A stretch of 64,000 bases of DNA. Origin: Aphelocoma coerulescens. Lineage: Eukaryota; Chordata; Aves; Passeriformes; Corvidae. Positions 41,001-64,000 of this stretch are shown here, piece by piece. A program made the translations under genes and the position numbers. Within the stretch, counting starts at the first letter, position 1. Each line of letters begins with the position of its first letter. Under the pieces are notes generated by a model, which made no database searches, was not told the DNA's origin, and saw nothing but the letters and a program-made list of their open reading frames with translations. The stretch covers positions 20,612,924 to 20,676,923 of the forward strand of contig NC_091023.1 of the NCBI RefSeq assembly GCF_041296385.1, given 5' to 3'.

Positions 41001-44000
41001 CTCTCAGAACTGCCAGGCAAGGGCTGCTTGGATCCCTGCAGGCTCAGCCTTGCAAGTCCCCAGTCACACCACAGAGAACAATTTGGAGCCTTTTTATTTT
41101 GCTGTTGGTTGTGCAAAAATTCTAGGTGTGCAGTATGAAATTGCCCTGAGCAGGGAGGTGCCCAGCTAGCGCTGTGCTGAGTTGTAGGCACCAGCCTGGG
41201 GCAGAGAGGAGGTGCTGGTTGGCTCTGGCAGACCTGCTCTGGTCCCAGTTTCAGGTGCTGGGAACTCAGAGCAGTGCTGTGCTTGGTTACTCTGTGCAGG
41301 TGCCACTCCGAATCACCCCGAGTCCTTGTTGTTATGGCAACATTAAAAAAACTTCCTTATTGAGAGTGAGGGAACCCATTCTGGTAAATACCCTGAAGTG
41401 AGTCAGATGAAGGCCTTTCTCCTGTAGGCAGTTCAGGACATGACTCAGGGCACAAGGCTAAACAAACAAGGACAAATAAAAGGAACATGGTTTACTTGGA
41501 CTAGAAAACACTGTTGTTGATGATGAATTGAATTTTTTTTTTTTTCAACCAGCAGAATTTATTTCTGCAAAATGTTAGCAACTTGTGTTGTAATGGAAAA
41601 GTAGGGAAAGAAGGACACAGAAAAAGGAGTGATTGAAGGAGATACAGATAAAGTCAATACTCTGGAGAGCAGATGGAGAGATGGACTCAGGAGTGCAGAG
41701 TGTGTGTAGGCAGTGCACGGCGAGGAGGTGAAAACCAGGGCAAATGCGTGACCACAGGCTCGAGATCAGATGTCAGATCAAGAGATGAAAGCTGGAAGAT
41801 GGATCACCAGCTTGGGAAAGATAGCAAGGGCAGTGGACAGAAGCTGCAAAAGGGTGACAGTGCATGAAAAGGGAAGGGAGCCCATACAGCTGTATGAAAA
41901 CATCCCCAGTCAAGATAGGGCTGCTTCTGCTGTTGTAGGAGTGCAGAAATACCTTTCCACAGCTGCTTCTGAGAACTACATCTGCTGTTTTATTACCAGC
42001 AGGTAGCAATGTAAATATTTTAATCATAACAAATAGAATCCATGCCAGGCTACACAGTCACTAATCACCGTTCCACAATAAGATTTACTGAACACACAAA
42101 ACCCCCCCCAAAAAAACCACAGACAGCTGAGAACTGGCTAATTACAAAAGTCTGCTCAAACTTCAGTGGTTTTCCATGGAGAAATAAGTAGTGTTAGTTT
42201 GAGAATGAATCTTGTTTTGTAAGCCATCAGCATCCAGCAGCAGCGTAGTGAAGAACTGTGTCACTGTTAGTGCATCAGTATCCATCAGCTCAAGCAATTG
42301 ATGTAGATGTAATCACTGTCTCTAATAGAAATAAAGTCAGGGTAATGGAACATTGTCACAGGATCAATGTCTCCTGTTTTGAAAATAAACCCCCTCAGCT
42401 TTGCTTTTGCATTTATGTACCAGCAGGCGACCACATCATTCAATTCAATTGACACAGTCCCTCAGAGCCCTGAATGATGTATTGTGGGAACATCAAGAAC
42501 AACATATTGGGGAGAAATTGAATGTTCCTGATCAGACTTACAGGCCATGTAATTCAGTAGGTTTTTTAGCGGTGAAAATGAGAATAAATCAGGTGAGAGC
42601 AGAAACTTAGCATGCTATGGAGATTTTTAACCCCATTTAACTGTTAATTTCTCTAAGTTCTGGATCAAAAAGATTGAACCACAGGAGTTGTGTTTATTTT
42701 CAATGGTGGTGTTTTTGGACCTTGCCCCTCCCCACCTTGGTCTCAGCAGAAGCCCTTGATAGGGCTCATTTTGACTGACTCAAGGGCTCTTCTCAATCTG
42801 TTATTTTCTCAGAATTTTTTACACAGTTTGATCCAAGCGAGGTTTAATGGGTGTGCTCCCACATGCATCCATAATTAATTTCTTGCAAAGGCTTTTTAAT
42901 GCAGCACAGGAGATCAGCAGCCATACAGTTGCATATTTAAAACCAGATGTGTGCCAAAAAGGCGTATACAGGATTTTAAACAATGTTGCAGAAAAGGCTT
43001 TTTCCAGTTTTCACCTTTCTTGGACTTGATTCCAGCAGCTGTTCTGTGTCTAGATCCAGGCAGCATTAGCAGGCTCCTATTTTAGCTCTTGGTAAAGCCA
43101 CTGAACAATTTCAAAAAGCCTTGAGACAGGGTCTAAAAGTTTGATTGCAGAAATGTTTATTTCTTGGAATTGGGTGTTCCTGAAGGACTGTAACTCTCGC
43201 TAAAGGGACATCCTTCAAATGGCCTAAGAATGGAAGCTGCAGAGCTTGTTTGATGTTCTCACTGTTCCTGAGATGGCCCCTCCAATAAGACAATTTTCCC
43301 TTTTGAGGGACAGATGGACAGATGTCTCTCCCAGGAGGAACGCCAAGCATTTGTCTGGTGCTTCCCTCTCCATTACAGAGATATATTTAGCACACAGGGC
43401 CTGGAATTTGGACTGTTCTGGTCATCAGTCAGGACCCATAACTTTCTAATCAGTTTTACAAATGCCACATTTCTAGTTTTGCTGCCATAAGCATCTGCCC
43501 AGCTTCTGTGTGGGTAGGACAGTCTAACCCTGAAGGTCATCCTGTCAAGCCACAGATTATTCCTTTCTAAAATGCCTTTGGTCTGGATTAGACAATCGAT
43601 CAAGGAGAATTTCATAATGTTTAGCTGTATTTCCTGGTGTGTTCTGATAATTATATAAGTATTGAAAGATGATGGTGGTTTCTTTTGAACTACTGTGTGT
43701 ACTACTAAGTTTTCATTTAATCTCAGTTTGTCTCAATCAGGGAGCTTGAGCTCTGTGATTAAAAATCCTTCACTAAACAAGATGTTTGGGCTTGGGATCG
43801 TGTGGGGAGTCAGAGGGGGATGGCTTTCATGGAGTAATCAAAAATGAGGCAGGATTTACTGCTGGAGATTTTACTGCATGTTCTGAGCAGCTGAGTTTGG
43901 CTTTTAAGTTTTAAAGGAACATATTTGCATCTGCAGAAGGATGTATCAGGACTAGCTCCATTTCAACAAGGTTGTAATTGTCATGCAGGAGAGTTGTGCC

Positions 44001-44012
44001 TTTAAAGAGATG

Positions 44013-44071
44013 TCAGAATCACAGAATGATTGGCGTTGGAAGGGACCTCTGGAGATCATTTAGTCCATCTG
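44013..44071 (-). mobile_element. CR1 LINE 3' fragment, reverse orientation
   Basis: AGAATCACAGAATGATTGGC, GTTGGAAGGGACCTCTGGAG and ATCATTTAGTCCA are the reverse complement of the avian CR1 3' end. About 60 bases are recognisable; the element reads on the - strand. Confidence 0.88.
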
Positions 44072-45307
44072 TCTATTTTCATTGTTACCCAGAGAGTTGC
44101 AAAGTCTTTAAAATACTAATAAACAATACCTCTTTGCTATTCTGATACAGGAAATAAGGAGAAAAATCTCCCCCAAGCATCATTTCTTCTGGTATTGCAT
44201 TATAATAATGAAAAGAGAAAATGGTTTAAGAACCTAAAGTGTTGAATAAAGTGTCAATACCAGAAATATCCCTGTATCTTTAGTCAGCCTAGGGATTTAC
44301 AAAATGTGGCTCCCAAGAATCACTGCAAGATGCCCTATAGCTGTCCAGGAAGATGTATTTTCAACTCTAGAAAGCACAGAAGTGTGCAGCTTTGTAGCCA
44401 TAGCCCTGGAAATACAATAGTGGCTACACTGTCGCTTGTGTCTGTGCTGTAACATCCGGAATTCCAGCCTCCTGGGTCACACAGCACAGGACTTTGGGGA
44501 GGAGAGTGGTAGTTCAGTAATTAAATACTACTTTGCTCTAGGCAAAATCAACAAATGGGCTTCATCTGCAGCATATTTTGTAACAGTACTCAGGACTGTG
44601 CTGCATTTTTCAGATAAGTAGACAGTAACTTACTTTTAGCCAAGGTTTTGGGTGGTTTTGTGTTTTACAGTGGGTTTTGTTTGGTTTTTATTTTTTTTCC
44701 TTCCCTTTCAGGGTTGTAATTCTTTTTCTTCAGAAGATTTCAGGCTGGCTTTGTCATCTTGTATTCTTCATACTCTCAAATTGGCATGGAAAGGCAGAGA
44801 CTGTTGCCATAAATTAGGTCACTAAAGCTGAAGTACAGAATACAAATATTTATCGCCTGAGCTAAGGAAGGCAATTCAGATGAGGAGAGGAAAAGTTATT
44901 TTTTTTCAGTGTTCAGAAGTTAAGCTGTATTCCTGAAGTTAAAAGCAAAGCAGTAGAGTTAAACAAAGAACATGAGAAGCATCTCTTGGTTTAAATTACT
45001 AGAAGGAAAACTAGCAAAGCCTGATCATATGAGAAATCAGTAAGAAGGTTCGTAAGATAGAATTACAGATTTTTTTTATGCAAGTGCACATCTGACATAT
45101 TATTAAATCTTAAACAAGAGGACATTTAAATAATAGCAGTTTAGAGGCACAGGTAAAAATGCAGAAAATGAGAACACTTTATTTTGAGATATTACAGAAA
45201 AAACATAGGCATTTAACTTGAAAAAATATTTTTGTTTTAATTCAGAATGTTAGAAAAATTCCTAACTGCAGATTGTCAGGTGGTAGGAAAACTTTACTAA
45301 GTGTTCA

Positions 45308-45329
45308 ATTGTATTGTTCCCAATACAAT
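45308..45329. repeat. Perfect 9-bp inverted repeat
   Basis: ATTGTATTG, loop TTCC, CAATACAAT. A small hairpin with no associated feature. Confidence 0.85.
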
Positions 45330-47460
45330 ATTGGCCCCCATCTCTCAAGTGAAGATGTGAAAGGGCAAATAGGAGTGTTTCCATCAAGTAGTTGGTACAC
45401 TTAAAGAAAAGTCAACTATTTTTTTTCTTTTTAGAGTATGATAAAATGTTCATTTTTATTGAAATTGGTGCCTAATAAATTCTTGTGCAGAAGGAGGTAC
45501 AACACAAGTCATACACTGCATGTTTGATATAAAGGAACCACTGGTTTATGAGTTTTCCTTTATAGAAAGCATTTCTAAAGGGCTGTGCAGAACTCTTCTT
45601 TGGATGTAAACTTAGGAATTTCATCAGCCATTGGGGGTAGACTCACCATGTCTTGGGGAAGAGGCTTTGGAGAAAGCTTTAGTAGAACAGCAGCCACCAG
45701 GAACAGTGTTTTGTGGTTTAAATCTCCAGTTCTGCAGGCTCCTCCCATGGTGTCTTTAGTATCTGAATGAAGTCCTGCTGAAACCTCCCACATCCAGGAG
45801 TTTGCCTGGTCTGAGTGGTTGGATTGAAACAGAACCCATTGCTCTTTTTATTTTAATCATCATGGCCATTAAAAACAAGAAAGATTCTTAAGCAACAATT
45901 AATAAAATGGTATCAGTGTCTATGTGCACATATGCTAGCAAAATATTTGTCTGGATTTCTTGCAAAAGAGGAAAAAATAAAAGCTCTAATGGCAATATTT
46001 TTGTTGTAGGGGATTTATTGTTTCTGTAGCCAGACTTCTGTTTTCCATGGATAACTGTAGCAGTCTGTTTATGTCTGAACATTAAGCATTCTTCAGAGCT
46101 ACCCAGAGCATTAGCTGCTCCCTTTAACATATCATATTTGGTATCAAACTAATGATTGGTATGTTTTTGGGGAATTGCTATTCAAAGCAGCCTGCCAGGT
46201 TTTCCTGTTTTCCTACCTAATGAGAATGTGTTAGAGCCCACCTACAACTGCAGAAATATCACTTTCTTAGGCTGTTATTTGATGATACAATAGCTCTAAT
46301 TGTAGTGTAACTCCAGTATCCATTATCAAATGGTGATTAAGAGATACCCAGTAATAATCTGATGTATAAACTTTCTCTGCCAGTTCAGGTTTGTCTGAAA
46401 AAAACCCACTAAACAACCAAAAAACCTATTAGGCCAGGAGCCATTATCGGGTGGCATCTGTTCTCCAGCATTTGGCATGAACCTGGATGAGTACAAAGCT
46501 AGCACAAACACGTAGAGTGGAATAATGATCTGTCAGAAATACAGCCAGGTTTGCACTGTTGGCACTGATTAGCCTGCAGGTCTGGTGTTGGTGAGAGTGC
46601 AATTCAATCTCCTTTTTAACAGATTTTACTTGTAAATTTTACCCCAGGTATGAAGTGTGTGAATGGTCCTCATGGGACAGAGGTGCTGGGGTGAGACCTG
46701 CCTTGGGACAGGCACAGAAACACAGGCACAGTTCTGCCAGGGTGGGAGCAAAGCCAGAGTTGGTGTTGTCTCTGGGATAAGAAACCTCATTTCCTTTCCA
46801 AAAAGTAGTTTCCAAATTAATTTTTGTGTGATTCCTGGCATGGAATGAGTGGGTCAGTTTGTCAAAAGCTCAGGTGTGTGTCTTGTGTGCTCCTGACCTG
46901 TTCTTGCATAAATCTCGAGGCCAGCATCTCTACAGACAGTTGATTTTTATGGCTGATGTGTGTGTTATGCCTGATAAATTTTGGGACTTCAGGGACTTTC
47001 TGTAGCAGCATTAAAAATTACCTGGGCTATCTGGATGTTGTGCTGATTCTAACTGAACAGTGGTGTTACAAACCACAGGCCTGTTCTCTGGGAAGGCAAA
47101 TTAAACCTGGGAAGAGGCCTGCTGAAATGGACTTTCTTTTAAGCAGGGAATATCAATCCTGGTGTGGTCTCAGGGACTCTCATGAGCAATTTGGGCATCA
47201 TTTGTAAGCTTTCATGCACATCCTTTTTTTTTTACCTGTCATGGGGTATTTTATTTATTTATTTAATCTTGGTTTTACCAGTAAGGAATCCACTTCACAT
47301 GTGCTGTGCCTGCTCCAGGGTGCAAAACAAAAGTAGAGGCAAGTGGGAGAGATTTCCTTCAAAAGCATAATTGGATCTGAAACAGCAGTGTGGGTGCATT
47401 GTACTTTGCCATGTAATTCCACAGAATGTTTTGAGGAAGACCTGGAATGTTTCTAAGGGG

Positions 47461-47486
47461 AAAAAAAAAAAGGGGGGGGGGGGGGG
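47461..47486. repeat. Composite homopolymer A11-G15
   Basis: Eleven A directly followed by fifteen G, preceded by GGGG. Same polarity of A-to-G switch as the - strand of the tract at 34999-35031. Confidence 0.9.
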
Positions 47487-50039
47487 AACGACGACCTTAA
47501 GGATCTCATCACATTTTCAGAATCTGTTTGGGACATAAAACTGCAAGTATTTTAAGGTATTTTTAATGGGCTCTATGCAAATTTGGCTACAAATCTAAGA
47601 CTGCTAGGAATTACATGTTAACTTCTACTTATTTTTGTCTCATTTTTATGTGTCTCTTTGGTGATTTAATTTCTGCATCTGAAATAAAGAGCAATATTAA
47701 TATCTATTAAAGTGCCCAAAATAAGTAGTTGATTGCTTGTGAATAGTGAATTTGGGGGAAATTAGCCAGCATCGATGAAGTGATTTTTTTTTTTAGGGTT
47801 TGGGGCATATATGTACATGCATGGGTCCACTGTCACAAACAATTTGAGGGTTGGCAGCATAAGCCTGGCATTAATTCGGAATGTGCCAAAGGGAAATAAT
47901 TATCCTATCATTTTCTGCTGTATTTTCTCTTCAATGTGGCATTTTCTTTGGGTTGGAAGGAAGATGCTTTGGTGTTGCTCGTTCTTCTCCCATTTCTCGT
48001 GTCACTTGGCTGCGGGACGCTTGTCCCCAGACACTGCCTGAGCCACGGGGCCTGGGAGGGGGGAGACACAAAAAAGAGCTTCCAGAAAATGTAAATGAGC
48101 GCTGAAAACATGCATAAAGCAGTATTTTGGTAAAACCACTGGAACCTTTTGCACCTTTTCCAGTTTCGAGCCCCTCATCAGGCAAACTCGGTGTTTATTG
48201 AAAGCATTTCTGTGTTTTTCTCGTGGCCAGGGTACCACAGCCAGTGCTGCAGTGCCACCTCCCGATAGCCGGGCAGGACAGCGGGTGGCAGCTCCCCCTT
48301 GCCAAAGCTTCTTGAGGAAAAACACTGGGAACCAGCCTTGAAAAAATGAGGCTCCTTTGATTCGGGCAGGGTGAAGAACACTTTTGACAGACAAGCAAAA
48401 CATTAGGGTTTTTTTTTTCCTTCAGCTATCCAGCTACATAACAGGTGAATTGATGTAGCATCTCCACAGTTCTGCTTTGAGTGGGGAGCCCTCTTTATAT
48501 TAATAATTCAGGACTTCTCAGTGTGACAAATAGCACTTTCATCAAATTTCTGCAGTTTGATCTATCGTTTTTGGTGATGCAGCAGGATTTTAAAAATCAG
48601 TGACAGACCCATGAAATAAATACTGCCATTTGTGTGTGTGTACCTCATGTAAAAAAAAAAACCCTTCTTTATGAATCTCTTTAAAGTTAATTACCTATTC
48701 CTCTGAAGGAAAATATTGTTCCTCTTCCTACAGCATTTCTCTGTAAAAAACAGTCTTAAAGAAAGGTATTTTGCTGCATGTATGGCAACAAAACCTAACT
48801 GAATAAAATTAGCATTTGGTCCTGCACATGGTGGAATTGGTTGCTAATGCATGACATGGCTAAAAATGCCATTCATTTTACATTCTGCTCAGTAAACAAG
48901 TTCTCAAAGTATATATTGGAGTTTGGCAGGCATGTCTTGAACCCCAGGCATGGCTGGGGGCTCTGGAGGGGTGGGGTAGGCTTGGATCAATGTGCCTTCC
49001 TTTACCAGCTGTATTCCACTTACTAGAAGTCATTATCCTGGGGCAGCTTTTTCCTTTAGACATGAGAAGGATTTAAATAGAACTGCATTTTAATATTTTT
49101 TTTCCTTAAGAAACTAAAGTCATCTCCCCCTTTGACAACACAGCATGGCTGTGAGCTGGGTGACCACGTGCCTGGGGCAGGTTTGGGGATGTCCGTGTGA
49201 GGTTTCAGGCAAATAAACTCCTTTTGATATCAGAGTTCATTCTTTAGCCTCTCCTCTTCTTGAGGGGTTTAATTGGGTCTCATCTTTAGAGCACGATGGG
49301 ACTTGTGGGAAGGTCACATCCTGGAGGGCTATTCCCAAGTTTAGCTGCAGTGGACTGGTAAAACTCAAAGTTAGGTGATAAGAAAAACAGTGTGGTCATT
49401 TTCTCCTGTTTCCCTGGGAGTTCTTGCTAGGAAAAGATGCCCAGGGAGAATACACATGGCAGCCTTATAATGTAGTTGTTACTTTCTATTGTGTTTACTC
49501 ACTGCTTTCCCACTTGGAGCAGCAGTGGCGAATGGCCTGACCACACAGAGGTGTAGCAAGAACTTTTTCTTTTGAACAGTGCAGGAAAACCCATTCTCTA
49601 GTACCTTTTAACATCAGATCCCAGGTCAAGCTTTGTCAAATAAACAGTAGGAAAGTCACTTGCCTTCTCAGACTCCAGTTCCACAGAAGAAATAATGGAG
49701 GTTGTCAGCCAGGTAAAAACCTGGGAAGATTTGCTGATGAAAAGTGCTGGACAGATAATAGGAAAAGGAGGTGGACATTATTTCATAACATGTTCTGGAA
49801 GCTGATGTTTTCACTTGCTTACTTAAAAAGGTCAGAGTTTTCAAACATTCAGACATCATGAGAATGTTCTCAAAAATGAGACTTTGAGTTGGAAAAAGTA
49901 CTGTATTGTCTTTTCATGTTTTAAACACTGTTGTCGCCTCATGTTTTCAAAGTTTATAATCAAAAGTATATATAGTCTGATACATTATTTGTCTTGCTAA
50001 ATATTTGCCTTTACTAAAATCAAGGAAAAATTGTGTGTG

Positions 50040-50092
50040 TAAATATGGATATAGACATATATATCTATATCTATATATCTGTATGTATATCC
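50040..50092. repeat. Imperfect ATATCT/TATA-rich microsatellite
   Basis: Degenerate ATAT and CTATAT units, about 700 bases upstream of the first coding exon. Confidence 0.75.
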
Positions 50093-50808
50093 CATCAATA
50101 CTTTTGAAGCACTGATTGAAAGCCTAGAGAAATGTTACTAAAAATTGACTGTCTCAAGTTGATCTCTAATGCCAAGAATTCTTTTTGCAAAGCCAAAATG
50201 TATGGCTGAGATGTTTTCTAATATTTAGTGGGATTAGCTGGGCTTGTTTGAACAGACAGCATGTTGTAGCTCATACTGTACCTTTTCATTAGAGCAGGAG
50301 TAACTGAAAATTGGAGTAGATTAGAACATAAAAGTGAGAACTTGCCTGGATGCCAATGTGAAACCAAGTTCTTGGTCTTTATTAACCAGGCAGAGAGAGA
50401 CCTGTGTTATAAAAAATGTGTTCCAGAGCAGTAATGTAGAATGGGTGAAACTTACTAGATTATTTTTTAAAACCTGTGAAACGAGGCCTTTTTAGTACTG
50501 GTATTAAACAGCAGAGTTCCCCAGTCCTTACCACCTTGAATCATATGAGAATCCGGCCCTGCAATATTTAATTTACTGACCTTTATTTTGTGGTGAGACA
50601 AATGACTTTTTAATGACTCCAGTAGACTTATTTGCATTATAAAATAAAGCTATTGTCTATGCTGCCAGGGAGCTACTTACTTTATAAATGTAGCATTTGT
50701 TGGGAAATACCTATTAGGTACTAAAAATATTTAATTGACCTATTATTTTTTGTTTATTTGCAGGGTTGTGTCCTTTGTTGTGACCTCATGGTTTAACTGG
50801 GAATAAAG

Positions 50809-64000
<13,192 letters not shown>

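Larger units (their letters stand above)
13337..50763 (+). other. TBL1XR1: Large 5' intron of TBL1XR1 (37.4 kb), no second gene recognised
   Basis: Extends from the donor after the second candidate leader exon to the acceptor of the first coding exon. Open frames on both strands (up to 159 codons at 37806-38285 + and 155 codons at 28234-28701 -) resemble no known family, overlap each other and lack convincing splice context. Recognisable content is three CR1 fragments and several simple repeats, listed separately. A very long first or second intron is usual for this gene and is where enhancers would be expected, but none can be proven here. Confidence 0.7.

Noticed and set aside
50764..50808. 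N-terminal extension of TBL1XR1 translated from the upstream exons
   Set aside because: The only frame open through both upstream exons hits TAA at 50804-50806, and it is not in frame with the main ATG.

Overview
The window is vertebrate nuclear DNA, most likely from a bird. Three short degraded copies with the typical 3' end of avian CR1 LINEs are visible (about 17.3, 27.9 and 44.0 kb). Other repeats are sparse, and the one identifiable gene has the intron-exon layout of a vertebrate gene. There is no bacterial, plasmid, phage or CRISPR content.

The gene is TBL1XR1 (TBLR1) on the + strand. It is a WD40 subunit of the NCoR/SMRT-HDAC3 corepressor complex. I located ten consecutive coding exons between 50809 and 62057. 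All have GT/AG junctions and compatible phases, and together they give 373 codons without a stop. They cover the LisH domain, the F-box-like segment, a polyalanine/Asn-rich linker and the first WD40 blades up to about the fifth. The rest of the propeller (roughly 140 residues) must lie beyond position 64000. Paralogue-diagnostic residues match TBL1XR1 rather than TBL1X.

Layout: 1-10786 is 5' intron sequence with no recognisable gene. 10787-10851 and 13261-13336 are two candidate short 5' untranslated exons with strong splice signals. 13337-50763 is a 37 kb intron with microsatellites, homopolymers and the CR1 relics. 50764-62057 holds the coding exons with short introns. 62058-64000 is the start of a further intron. 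No CpG-island promoter is visible, so the transcription start probably lies upstream of the window.

No previously undescribed system was found. The observations most worth checking are: an inferred chain of upstream ORFs in the 5' leader, one ending two bases before the TBL1XR1 start; an AT-rich microsatellite block directly beside an unusually GC/CpG-rich 142-base exon; and two composite A-to-G homopolymer tracts.
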